Assembly (NCBI GenBank): GCA_903828665.1
Contig: CAIKMZ010000106.1
Coordinates: 1 to 38,189 of the forward strand
Direction of reading: 5' to 3'
DNA length: 38,189 nt
Source: an uncultured beta proteobacterium
GTDB lineage: Bacteria; Pseudomonadota; Gammaproteobacteria; Burkholderiales; Burkholderiaceae_C
Within the stretch, counting starts at the first letter, position 1, and every line of letters begins with the position of its first letter. Below the pieces are notes generated by a model that searched no databases, had not been told where the DNA came from, and worked only from the letters and a program-made list of their open reading frames with translations. The translations under genes and the position numbers were made by a program. Of this stretch, positions 1 through 7,727 are shown piece by piece.

Positions 1-102
1 AAGCTGCCGCGCGCCGTGGTGCGTCCGCCGTTGATGAAACTGCCCGAGAGCGAAATCCGCAAGATCCGCGAAGCGCTGGTGCAGGCCGGCTTGCTGAAGT
101 AG
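1..102 (+). CDS. Dihydrodipicolinate synthase (DapA) family protein, 3' end only
   Basis: The window opens inside this gene. Frame 1 is open for 33 codons and ends in TAG at 100-102. The visible C-terminus (RPPLMKLPESEIRKIREAL, then VQAGLLK) is the end typical of the DHDPS/N-acetylneuraminate-lyase aldolase family, where an arginine-proline pair and a last helix of this type close the TIM barrel. Members either make dihydrodipicolinate or cleave 2-keto-3-deoxy sugar acids. Next to a Liv transporter and an FAH-family gene, a catabolic aldolase role is more likely than lysine synthesis, but that is inference. The active-site lysine lies outside the window, so the exact reaction cannot be told. 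Confidence 0.6.
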   Translation, partial: KLPRAVVRPPLMKLPESEIRKIREALVQAGLLK

Positions 103-227
103 CGCATGCGCGAGATGTCGATCGAAGTTTTGACGGGGCAGCGCCGGTCCGCTGCATGTGCAAGTTACCCTCGACGGGCCGAACCAGACAACGGCATCGA
201 TCGAGGGATCATTGGAAGGAAATCGCC

Positions 228-1433
228 ATGAGCAGACGTACCATGTCCTTGACTGCAGGATGCGCCGTGATGGGCGCGCTGGTCCTGTGTTCCACGAGTG
301 CCCTGGCGCAAGCCGGCGCCCCGATCAAAGTTGGCTTTGTGACAGAGCTGACCGGTTCCTGGGCCTTTTTCGGCAACAGTTGCGTGGCCGGGCTGAAGAT
401 GGCCAGCGATGAGATCAACAAGGCGGGCGGTGTGCTCAAGCGTCCGCTGGAATTTGTCATCCGCGACAACCAGACCAATTCCTCGCAGGCCCTCGCTTCG
501 GCGCGCAACCTCGACATCAATGACAAGGTGGTTGCCTTGAGCGGCCCGACCAACTCCGACATGTCGCTGGCGGTGTATGGCTATGCCGAGCAGGAGAAGC
601 TGCCCTATCTTGTCCCGGTTGCGGCGTTTCCCGACCTCACCAAGCCGGGCACCCGCTACACCTTCCGCATCGAGCCGGACGCAGCCGGCTGGGGCTACGC
701 GATTGCCAAGTACATCGAGCAGAGGAAGCCCGGCGCCAAAGTGGCCATGATGCATTCGGACGCGGCGCTGATGCGGGCCATCACCGCGGGCTTTCGCTAT
801 CAGGCGCCGAGGTCGAAACTGAACATCGTTGCCGACATCCTGTTCCCGCAGGGTGCCAGCGATGCCACCGTGCAGGCGGCGCAGGTGAAGTCGGCCAATC
901 CCGATTACGTGATCGTCAGCGGCGCCGGCGCCTTTGACAACGTCATGACCAACCAACTGCTCGACATGGGCATCAAGCCGGGCCAGATCATCCATCCGTT
1001 CGGCATCACCACGCAGGTCTTCGGCTGGGGCTCGCGCAGCGTCGGCTCCATTTACGGCACATTCTTTGACCAGGGGCTCGATTCCCTGACCAAGGAAGGC
1101 AAGAACTTCATTTCGCGCTTTGACGCCGCTAATGGTCGGCCGCCGTCCTACGTGGAGAACTATTGCTACGTCACGCCCTACATCTTCAAGGAAGCGATCG
1201 AGGCCGCCGGCTCGGTGGACCGCGAGCAGCTGCGCAACGCCCTGTCCAGGCTCAACACCAAGGAGAGCACCAGCGGCATTCCGATCGTGTTCGACAAGAA
1301 CGGCGCGCGCAAGGAGTACATGTACTTCATGGAGCTCGAGTCGGTCAACGGCAAGCGCAACTACCAGTCGAAGCAGCGCTTCTACATCGAGTGGGATCCC
1401 GAGGTGATCCCGGTGTACGAACTGGTCAAGTAA
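228..1433 (+). CDS. ABC transporter periplasmic substrate-binding protein, branched-chain amino acid (LivK) type
   Basis: A 401-residue type I periplasmic binding protein (Peripla_BP_6 class) that captures a small ligand and delivers it to the permeases encoded next. The start at 228 is chosen over an in-frame ATG at 156 because it has a good ribosome site (GGAAGGAA, 7 bases upstream) and begins a clean signal peptide: MSRRT, a hydrophobic core, then cleavage near SALAQA-GAP at about residue 29. The mature protein starts IKVGFVTELTGSWAFFG, the usual first strand and ligand loop of the family. It is first in a five-gene operon with livHMGF-like genes. Proteins of this family bind amino acids, but also aromatic acids, amides and other carboxylates, so the ligand is open. 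The neighbouring catabolic enzymes suggest a hydroxy or keto acid. Confidence 0.9.
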   Translation: MSRRTMSLTAGCAVMGALVLCSTSALAQAGAPIKVGFVTELTGSWAFFGNSCVAGLKMASDEINKAGGVLKRPLEFVIRDNQTNSSQALASARNLDINDKVVALSGPTNSDMSLAVYGYAEQEKLPYLVPVAAFPDLTKPGTRYTFRIEPDAAGWGYAIAKYIEQRKPGAKVAMMHSDAALMRAITAGFRYQAPRSKLNIVADILFPQGASDATVQAAQVKSANPDYVIVSGAGAFDNVMTNQLLDMGIKPGQIIHPFGITTQVFGWGSRSVGSIYGTFFDQGLDSLTKEGKNFISRFDAANGRPPSYVENYCYVTPYIFKEAIEAAGSVDREQLRNALSRLNTKESTSGIPIVFDKNGARKEYMYFMELESVNGKRNYQSKQRFYIEWDPEVIPVYELVK

Positions 1434-1506
1434 TCCAACCCCGTCCTGCCGCCGTCAGCGGCGACCGGACGGCGCCCCCCGCAACCCGGCGCTTCAAGGT
1501 GAATTC

Positions 1507-2388
1507 ATGTCAGATGCCAACCTGTTGATCCTTTTGTCGACGCTGTCGACCGGCCTGATTCTGGGTGCGATCTTTTCGCTGGTCGCCGCCGGCGTCACGA
1601 TCGTCTATGGCTGCGTCTGGCTGCCCAACACCAGCAACGGGCAGTTCTTTCTGCTGGCGGCACTGGTGGCCTGGTCCTTCACCTCGTCGATGGGATGGTC
1701 CAGTCTGGCGGCCTCGATCGCTGTGCTGCTGCTGGGCCTGCTGCTGGCGATGCTGCTGGAGCTGGTGTTGATCCGGCGCCTGTATGACACCCCCAACCGC
1801 AACATCGCGTACTTCGTCGTCACGCTCGGCCTGACGCAGATCATGTCGGGCATTTTCTCGCTGACCTACGCCAAGTGGAGCGACCAGTTCTCCCTGCCGC
1901 CGATCATCGAGGGGCTCACGATGCTCGGGCCGTTTCCGATCTCGAACAACCGGCTGCTGGTGATGGCCGTCAGCCTGGGCGTGCTGGCCTTGCTGTTCAC
2001 CCTCTTGCGCTACCACCCCTACGGTCGCGCGTTGCGCGCCGTGTTCCAGAACCGTGAGGCGGCGGCCCTGCGCGGCGTCAATGTGACGGCGATCTACAAG
2101 CTGTCATTCGTTCTGGGTTCGAGCATCATCTTCCTCGGCGGCATCCTGTTTGCCCTGGCTTACAGCTTTGACCTGACGGTTGCCTGGACCATGTCGATCA
2201 CCGCCTTCGCGATCATGATCATCGGCGGTCCGGGCTCCGTGCTGGGCGCGCTGGTGGTCGGCATGATCTTCGGCTTCACGCAGGCCATCGTCAGCATCTT
2301 TGCCAGCCCAACCGCCGCCACCTTCTCCTACCTCGGGGCGATGCTGGTCATGCTTCTGTTCCGCCCCAACGGATTGTTCAAACGATGA
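1507..2388 (+). CDS. Branched-chain amino acid-type ABC transporter permease, LivH family
   Basis: A 293-residue inner-membrane protein with about eight hydrophobic segments. It has the LivH hallmark order: an early GLILGAIFSLVAAGVTIVYG helix, a central loop with NREAAALRGVNV (the ATPase-coupling region), and a late glycine-rich segment IIGGPGSVLGALVVGMIFG. It ends in the usual LLFRPNGLFKR. It pairs with the LivM-type protein encoded next to form the channel. The first gene's stop lies 73 bases upstream, and its own stop overlaps the next start (ATGA at 2385-2388), so the two permeases are translationally coupled. Substrate cannot be read from the permease. Confidence 0.9.
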   Translation: MSDANLLILLSTLSTGLILGAIFSLVAAGVTIVYGCVWLPNTSNGQFFLLAALVAWSFTSSMGWSSLAASIAVLLLGLLLAMLLELVLIRRLYDTPNRNIAYFVVTLGLTQIMSGIFSLTYAKWSDQFSLPPIIEGLTMLGPFPISNNRLLVMAVSLGVLALLFTLLRYHPYGRALRAVFQNREAAALRGVNVTAIYKLSFVLGSSIIFLGGILFALAYSFDLTVAWTMSITAFAIMIIGGPGSVLGALVVGMIFGFTQAIVSIFASPTAATFSYLGAMLVMLLFRPNGLFKR

Positions 2389-3365
2389 ATACCCATACCA
2401 AATTCGGCATCGCAGCCGCAACCCTGCTGGCGCTGGCACTGCCCTTTCTGGTCGAGGGCAACCGCTTCTTTGCCTTTGTGCTGGGCATGACCTTCATCAG
2501 CCTGTTATGGGCCACCGGCATGAACCTGATGTACGGCTTCGTCGGACTGATGCCGCTAATGTTTGCCGGCATCGCCGGCATTGCCAGCTATGCCATGGTG
2601 TACTTCACACGCACGGCCGGCTGGTCGTTCTGGCTCGCCATGCCAGTGGCTTCGCTGATTGCGGCGCTGGCCGGGGTCGCGCTGGGCTTGCCCTCGCTGC
2701 GGCTCAAAGGCTTTTATTTCACCCTGTGCTCTCTCGTCATCCAGTCGGTGCTGACGCTGGCGTTCATCTTCTTTCCGAAGTTCACCAACGGCGACACTGG
2801 CATCAACCAGATCGTGCCGCCGGACTGGTTCGGCGGCACCCGTCTCAAAGGCTTCGGCTTTGATTTCGCGATCGCCGTGGCGGCGGTTGCCGGTGTCCTG
2901 TTCTGCGCTTGGCTGACGCGCACCCGACTGGGTCAGCGCTTTGTCGCCATCCGCGAAGACGACGTGCTGGCCGAATCGATCGGCATCACGGTGGTGCGCA
3001 CCAAGATCATCGCCTTCTTCATTGTTTCACTCTATGCCGGCATCGGCGGCTGCTTCTACTCCGCCTATGTCGGCTTCATCTCGCCGCGCGCCTTCGACGT
3101 TCTGGTGTCGCTCAACGTATGGCTGTTCGTCGCCTTTGGCGGGCGTGGCACCATCATCGGCCCCATCATCGGCACCGCCATCCTCGCGCCCATCCCTTTT
3201 CTGCTGCAGGACCTGCAGGCATTCAAGGAAATCCTGTCGGGCACCCTGATCATCGTCATCACGCTGATGATGCCGGGCGGAATCTATGGTGCTTACCTGA
3301 AGGCGCGCTCGCAACGGGTCAGCCAGTCACCCGAAGGACTGCGCGAGGAGGTGCAACGCGTATGA
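2385..3365 (+). CDS. Branched-chain amino acid-type ABC transporter permease, LivM family
   Basis: A 326-residue polytopic membrane protein, the second channel subunit of this importer. The LivM features are present: a first helix pair, the segment GLPSLRLKGFYFTL (family consensus LRLRGIYFAL), the coupling loop REDDVLAESIGI (consensus REDEIAAEAMGI), FGGRGTIIGPIIGTAIL, and a C-terminal MMPGGIYGAYLKAR. The start overlaps the livH-like stop and the end overlaps the livG-like start, both as ATGA. Such tight coupling is usual for subunits made in fixed ratio. Nothing is missing or odd. Confidence 0.9.
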   Translation: MNTHTKFGIAAATLLALALPFLVEGNRFFAFVLGMTFISLLWATGMNLMYGFVGLMPLMFAGIAGIASYAMVYFTRTAGWSFWLAMPVASLIAALAGVALGLPSLRLKGFYFTLCSLVIQSVLTLAFIFFPKFTNGDTGINQIVPPDWFGGTRLKGFGFDFAIAVAAVAGVLFCAWLTRTRLGQRFVAIREDDVLAESIGITVVRTKIIAFFIVSLYAGIGGCFYSAYVGFISPRAFDVLVSLNVWLFVAFGGRGTIIGPIIGTAILAPIPFLLQDLQAFKEILSGTLIIVITLMMPGGIYGAYLKARSQRVSQSPEGLREEVQRV

Positions 3366-4075
3366 AACTGCTGGAAGTCAATGGTCTGTCCAAGAATTTC
3401 GGCGGCGTCGCCGCCTTGAGCAATGTGACGGCGCACTCGCTTGCGGGGGAAACCCTCGGCATGATCGGGCCGAACGGTTCGGGCAAGACAACCTTTGTCA
3501 ACATTGTCAGCGGCCACGTGCGCGGCGACAGCGGCACGGTCACCTTCGGAGGCACGAACATCGCCAGAATGACGCCGCACCAGCTCGCCGCCGTCGGCTT
3601 GTGCCGGACCTACCAGGCGGTGCGCGTCTTCTCGGCCCTTTCTACCCAGCGCAACATCGACAGCGCGCGCCTGCTCCTTGACGGCCGGGGCCTCGATACC
3701 GCGGAACTGCGCGAGCTGGTCGAGTGGCTCAGGCTCGACCGCAGCCTGAACAAGGAGGCCGGCAGCCTGACCTTGTTTGAGCAGCGCCGGCTGGAGCTGC
3801 TGATGCGGCTGGTGCTCAAGCCGCGCTTGATCATGCTCGATGAACCGGTCGGCGGCCTGGCGGTGACCGAGGTCAATGAAATGATCAAGCTGCTGCTGGA
3901 GCTCAAGTCGCGCTGCTCGATGTTCGTCATCGAACACACGATGCGCGTCATTCGCGAGCTGGCAGACCGCGTGATTGTGCTGATTGCCGGCGAAAAGGTG
4001 GTCGATGGTCCGCCTTGCGAGATCCTGAAGAACCAACGCGTCATTGATGAATACCTCGGGACCACCCATGCTTGA
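3362..4075 (+). CDS. Branched-chain amino acid-type ABC transporter ATP-binding protein, LivG family
   Basis: A 237-residue ABC ATPase on the cytoplasmic face, one of the two motor subunits. Visible motifs are Walker A GPNGSGKTT (residues 37-45), Walker B LIMLDEP (156-162) and the switch histidine in FVIEHTM. The start at 3362 lies in the ATGA overlap with the upstream permease; the reading frame is open further upstream, but that stretch is the permease read out of frame. An oddity is the signature (C-loop), which reads SLTLFEQRRLE rather than the family's LSYGEQRRLE. The LSGGQ-like serine-glycine pair is therefore degenerate. The partner LivF has a normal signature, so one canonical ATP site could remain. 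Its role is uptake of the ligand bound by the protein at 228-1433. Confidence 0.88.
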   Translation: MKLLEVNGLSKNFGGVAALSNVTAHSLAGETLGMIGPNGSGKTTFVNIVSGHVRGDSGTVTFGGTNIARMTPHQLAAVGLCRTYQAVRVFSALSTQRNIDSARLLLDGRGLDTAELRELVEWLRLDRSLNKEAGSLTLFEQRRLELLMRLVLKPRLIMLDEPVGGLAVTEVNEMIKLLLELKSRCSMFVIEHTMRVIRELADRVIVLIAGEKVVDGPPCEILKNQRVIDEYLGTTHA

Positions 4076-4772
4076 AGTAGACAACCTGGTTGTCCGTTAC
4101 GGACCATTTCTCGCCTGCGACCGCATCAGCCTGAACGTGCGCCCGGGCGAGATCGTCGGCATCATCGGCCCGAACGGGGCCGGCAAGAGCTCGATCGCGC
4201 GCAGCATCGTCGGCTTTGTCAAGCCGGCGGCCGGCGACATCCGCTTCCTGGGGCAGAGCATCGTTGGCACGCCTTCGCATCACCTGATTCGCAGCGGGCT
4301 GTCCCTAGTGCCGGAAGGGCGCGGCCTGTTTGCGCAGATGTCAGTGGAAGAGAACCTGCTGATGGGCGGTTACGCGCTGCCGTCGCAGGAGCGGCGTAAG
4401 ACCCTGATGGCGCGCTGCTACGATCTGTTTCCGATGCTCAAGCAGCGCCGCCGCCAGATGGCCGGCACGCTGTCGGGCGGCCAGCAGCAGATGGTGGCGG
4501 TGGCGATCGGGCTGATGGGCGACCCGAAGCTGTGCATCTTCGATGAACCCTCGCTCGGCCTGGCGCCCATCGTGATCCAGCAGATCGGAGAGACGCTGCA
4601 GGCGATGCGCAAGCTTGATCTGACGGTGCTGCTGATCGAACAGAACGCCAAGTTGACGAGCACGGTGGCTGATCGCATTTATGTTGTCGCAGCCGGACTG
4701 ATCCAGTTTCATGACACGCCGCAGAAACTGTTGCAGAACCCGGAAGTTCTGGAGAAATTCCTGAGCGCCTGA
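4068..4772 (+). CDS. Branched-chain amino acid-type ABC transporter ATP-binding protein, LivF family
   Basis: A 234-residue ABC ATPase, the last gene of the first Liv-type operon. It has Walker A GPNGAGKSS, signature LSGGQQQMVAVAIGL, Walker B CIFDEPSLGLAP, and VLLIEQNA in the switch region, where LivF proteins carry Gln-Asn instead of the usual histidine. The start at 4068 (MLEVDNLVV) matches the family N-terminus and overlaps the livG-like stop by 8 bases; in-frame ATGs at 4044 and 4047 would add only eight residues with no family match. With the preceding LivG it powers the importer. No clear terminator follows, and the dehydrogenase gene starts 42 bases later, so it may be co-transcribed. 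Confidence 0.9.
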   Translation: MLEVDNLVVRYGPFLACDRISLNVRPGEIVGIIGPNGAGKSSIARSIVGFVKPAAGDIRFLGQSIVGTPSHHLIRSGLSLVPEGRGLFAQMSVEENLLMGGYALPSQERRKTLMARCYDLFPMLKQRRRQMAGTLSGGQQQMVAVAIGLMGDPKLCIFDEPSLGLAPIVIQQIGETLQAMRKLDLTVLLIEQNAKLTSTVADRIYVVAAGLIQFHDTPQKLLQNPEVLEKFLSA

Positions 4773-4814
4773 TGGCCTGGGAATCGGCGGGTCGAAACGA
4801 ATGAAGGACATCCG

Positions 4815-5690
4815 ATGAACATTGGCATTGCCGGTATCGGGCGCATGGGCAGCGCCATTGCAATCCGGCTTCTGGATCTGGGCCACACGGTCACGCTCTG
4901 GAACCGCACGCCCGCGAAGATGCAGGCCGCGCTGGCGGCGGGCGCAAAGGCTGTGGCGACACCGGCCGAACTGGCAACGCGCTGCGATGTGGTTTTCACC
5001 ATTCTCACCAACGCGGCGGCGATCGACGCCGTGTACGCGGGGCAGCATGGGCTGCTGGCGGGCGAGGTTGCGGGCAAACTCTTCATCGACATGAGCACGG
5101 TCAGGCCCGAAACGACGTGTGCGCTGGCGGCCAGGGTCGCGCAATGCCAGGCCGATTTCGTCGAGTGCCCGGTTGGCGGCACGATTGGTCCGGCCCGGGA
5201 AGGCAAGCTGTTCGGACTGGCCGGCGCCGAGCCCGCCGCCCTGGAACGCGCCAGGCCCGTTCTGATGCAACTGTGCCGGCGCCTTGAGCATGTCGGTCCG
5301 GTCGGCGCCGGCGCCTCCATGAAGCTCGCCATCAATCTGCCGCTGATCGTGTTCTGGCAGGCGCTCGGTGAAGCGATCTCGCTGACGCGGCCGCTGGGTC
5401 TCGACCCCGCGCGTCTGATCGACATCTTCGCCGACACCTCGGGCGCTGCAACCGTCCTGAAGAACCGCGGCGCATCCGTGGCCAAGGCGCTTGCGGGCGA
5501 GAGCACCGGGCCGGTCGCATTCGATCTGGACTCGATGCGCAAGGACTTGCGCACCATGCTGGAGGAGGCCAGGGGGCTGGGTGTGGAACTGCCGACCGCG
5601 GCGGGCGTGCTGGCCTGCTTTGACGCCGCCGTGGCGGCCGGGCAGGGTGGCCTAGACGGTGTGCAGATTCCGGCCTGGGTGAGCCGCTAG
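4815..5690 (+). CDS. NAD(P)-dependent 3-hydroxyisobutyrate dehydrogenase-family oxidoreductase (beta-hydroxyacid dehydrogenase)
   Basis: A 291-residue beta-hydroxyacid dehydrogenase that oxidises a 3-hydroxy acid, or reduces tartronate semialdehyde, with NAD(P). The N-terminal Rossmann fold begins GIAGIGRMGSAIAIRL. The substrate signature is CPVGGTIGPAREGKL, and the catalytic lysine is K170 in GAGASMKLAINL, with the conserved asparagine four residues on. The C-terminal all-alpha domain follows. The length is normal. Family members include MmsB (valine catabolism), GarR/GlxR and GLYR1-like reductases, which sequence reading alone cannot separate. It follows a Liv-type importer by 42 bases and probably acts on the imported compound or an intermediate. 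Confidence 0.85.
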   Translation: MNIGIAGIGRMGSAIAIRLLDLGHTVTLWNRTPAKMQAALAAGAKAVATPAELATRCDVVFTILTNAAAIDAVYAGQHGLLAGEVAGKLFIDMSTVRPETTCALAARVAQCQADFVECPVGGTIGPAREGKLFGLAGAEPAALERARPVLMQLCRRLEHVGPVGAGASMKLAINLPLIVFWQALGEAISLTRPLGLDPARLIDIFADTSGAATVLKNRGASVAKALAGESTGPVAFDLDSMRKDLRTMLEEARGLGVELPTAAGVLACFDAAVAAGQGGLDGVQIPAWVSR

Positions 5691-5722
5691 GTGGAAGAAG
5701 GCTTGCGCGGCAGCGGCAGGCG

Positions 5723-5739
5723 CCGGCTGATCAAGCCGG
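5723..5739. terminator. Perfect hairpin between convergent genes, possible bidirectional terminator
   Basis: The arms CCGGCT (5723-5728) and AGCCGG (5734-5739) pair perfectly around a 5-base loop. It sits in the 54-base gap between the convergent dehydrogenase (ends 5690) and amidohydrolase (ends 5745). It has no T-run on either strand, so termination efficiency is doubtful. Confidence 0.3.
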
Positions 5740-5744
5740 GCTGC

Positions 5745-6671
5745 TCAAAGGCGGTAGACCTGCTGTGCCGTCGCGTACAGCACGGCGTGCCGCTCTGCCG
5801 GCGTCAGGCCGCCCAGCCCGGCGCGGGTTGCGGCCAGCAGATCAGCGTACCGGGTCCACAGTTTTTCGATTGGGAAGTTGCTGCCGAACATCGAACGCTG
5901 CGGTCCGAACAGCACCAGCGTTTCCTCGATCACCGGTTTCCACAGCGCCGGATCGCAGCGGCGCTCGAAGGTGCCAAGGCCCGAGAGCTTGGTGTAGATA
6001 TTGGGACAGGCGGCGAGTTCGCGCATGCCCTGGCGCCAGCGCGTCCAGCCCTGCTCAGAGCGGTCTTCCAGCATGCCGGAGTGAATGAGCACGAACGTGA
6101 CATCGGGGAAGTCACGCGCCAGTTGCGCGCTGTCCTTCATCTGGCTGGTGAACACCTGCAACTCGAAGACCAGGCCGCGTTTGCCGACTTCGCGCAGGCC
6201 GGCGCGCCAGGCCGCATCGTTCATCAGGTCCGCGCGAGCACTGAAGCAATAGGCCGGCAGCTTGTGCCAGTGCAATTGCTGGCGGATGCCGCGCAGGTTC
6301 CTGCAGGCGAGCTGGCGGTCCAGCGTATCGGCAACCCGGGCCGAGGCCAGATCGGCGTAGCCGACGATGCCATGCGGAAAGCCATGCTGGTCGGCGACGG
6401 CCTGTACCCACTGGACTTCCTCGACTTCGGCGCCCGGCGCCACATTGACCTGGACATAGACCGATTTCACAACGCCCAGCGGCCTGGCGTCGGCCAGGTA
6501 CTCCGTGATCGGGTAGTCGCGACGCAAGGGCTCGTAGGCGCCAAAGATGCGCGGCACGACCGGCCCATTGAGCCAGGGTGTCTTCTCCAGGCGCCAGATA
6601 TGGTGGTGGGCGTCGATGACGGGTTCGGCTGGCGCCACGGGGGCACTCGACAGAGTGGTTTGAGCTTGCAT
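5745..6671 (-). CDS. Amidohydrolase family protein (COG3618, TIM-barrel metal-dependent hydrolase)
   Basis: A 308-residue amidohydrolase-2-family protein. The metal-binding DAHHHIWR motif lies near residue 20, followed by the family's VKSVYVQVNVAPGAEVEEVQW segment (the glutamates align with the sensor of lactonase-type members) and RGIRQQLHW. Late landmarks are FVLIHSGML (an expected metal histidine) and MFGSNFPIEKL, where family members carry an active-site aspartate or asparagine. The start at 6671 (MQAQTTLSS) gives the normal length; the frame stays open a further 61 codons upstream into the divergent promoter region without family resemblance. Relatives hydrolyse sugar-acid lactones (fuconolactonase, rhamnonolactonase), 4-sulfomuconolactone or pyrone dicarboxylate. 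With the FAH gene next door, lactone opening is a reasonable but unproved role. Confidence 0.82.
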   Translation of the reverse strand: MQAQTTLSSAPVAPAEPVIDAHHHIWRLEKTPWLNGPVVPRIFGAYEPLRRDYPITEYLADARPLGVVKSVYVQVNVAPGAEVEEVQWVQAVADQHGFPHGIVGYADLASARVADTLDRQLACRNLRGIRQQLHWHKLPAYCFSARADLMNDAAWRAGLREVGKRGLVFELQVFTSQMKDSAQLARDFPDVTFVLIHSGMLEDRSEQGWTRWRQGMRELAACPNIYTKLSGLGTFERRCDPALWKPVIEETLVLFGPQRSMFGSNFPIEKLWTRYADLLAATRAGLGGLTPAERHAVLYATAQQVYRL

Positions 6672-6852
6672 GATGTCGGGCAGGTTGTGGGGTTGAATCC
6701 GTCCGATGGCGCACCGGGTCGGTGTGGCAAGTCTAACGTCTGGAAAGACACTTGTTTCCCTGCGGGAACGCCGTGCAGCGGCGCTCTCGTTTCGTGGCCA
6801 GCGGCATGCAATCGCGCCGGCATTTGTTGACTTCAAAACTGAAAGAATTGTC
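6672..6852. promoter_or_regulatory. Divergent intergenic region with a small palindrome
   Basis: This 181-base gap separates the amidohydrolase (minus) from the FAH-family gene (plus) and should hold both promoters. It contains TTCCC (6756-6760) and GGGAA (6764-6768), a perfect palindrome around TGC and a possible operator half-site pair. No regulator gene is adjacent, and no strong -35/-10 pair was found by eye. Confidence 0.3.
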
Positions 6853-7716
6853 ATGCGACTGATAGCTTATGAGAAGAACGGGCAGGCGGCGTTGGGCGCC
6901 CGGATCAACGATGAATTGGTCGAGTTGGCCAGCGGCGATGTCAGACTTCCTGCGAGCCTGGAGCAGATCCTGGCGCTGGGCGCGGCCGGCGCCGAGGCCG
7001 TCGCCAGGGCCATCGTCGCCGCCAAGAGCCGGATTCCATTGACCGGTCTGAAGTACCTGCCACCGGTGCTGAACCCGGGCAAGAGTATTTGCGTCGGACT
7101 CAACTACGTCGACCATGTGGCCGAGAGCCCGTACAAAGACCTGCCCAAGTACCCGGTGCTATTCTCGCGCTGGAGAAGCAGCTACGTGGCCCATGGCGAG
7201 GTCCTGGTGCGCCCGCATGTGTCGACCGAGTTTGACTATGAAGGCGAACTGGTGGCCGTGATCGGCAAGAGCGGGCGCTACATTACGAAGGAAAAGGCGC
7301 TCGAGCATGTGGCCGGTTACTCCCTGTTCAACGACGGCTCGATCCGCGATTACCAGTTCAAGTCGACGCAGTGGATGATGGGCAAGAATTTCGACGCCAC
7401 CGGTTCCTTTGGCCCCGAGTTCGTCAGCGCCGATGAAGTCCCGGCCGGTGCCGTCGGCTTGCAGTTGCAGACGCGCCTGAACGGCCAGACGGTGCAGAAC
7501 GCCAATACGCGCGATATGATTTTTGACATCGCGACCCTGGTCAGCATTTGCTCGGTGGCCGTCGAACTGCGCGCTGGCGACATCATCATCAGCGGCACGC
7601 CGTCCGGCGTCGGGTTCGGCCGCAAGCCGCCCTTGTTCATGAAGGCCGGCGACGTGTGCGAAGTGGAAGTCGAAGGTTTCGGTGTGTTGCGCAATTCTGT
7701 GCGCGATGAAGAGTAA
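6853..7716 (+). CDS. Fumarylacetoacetate hydrolase (FAH) family protein
   Basis: A 287-residue FAH-superfamily enzyme, the fold used to hydrolyse or decarboxylate 1,3-diketo and acylpyruvate-like compounds with a divalent metal. An N-terminal lid domain (about residues 1-70) is followed by the catalytic domain with GLNYVDHVAES, the metal-site region TEFDYEGELVAVIG, FNDGSIRDYQ and the closing ISGTPSGVGFGRKPP. The start at 6853 (MRLIAYEKNG) matches the family N-terminus and has an AAAGAA sequence upstream; the earlier in-frame ATG at 6706 lies in the divergent promoter region. Relatives include 2,4-diketo-3-deoxy-L-fuconate hydrolase, acylpyruvase and 5-carboxymethyl-2-hydroxymuconate isomerase. 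It ends 11 bases before the oxidoreductase gene, so the two probably form an operon. Confidence 0.87.
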   Translation: MRLIAYEKNGQAALGARINDELVELASGDVRLPASLEQILALGAAGAEAVARAIVAAKSRIPLTGLKYLPPVLNPGKSICVGLNYVDHVAESPYKDLPKYPVLFSRWRSSYVAHGEVLVRPHVSTEFDYEGELVAVIGKSGRYITKEKALEHVAGYSLFNDGSIRDYQFKSTQWMMGKNFDATGSFGPEFVSADEVPAGAVGLQLQTRLNGQTVQNANTRDMIFDIATLVSICSVAVELRAGDIIISGTPSGVGFGRKPPLFMKAGDVCEVEVEGFGVLRNSVRDEE

Positions 7717-7727
7717 GGACGACCCCC

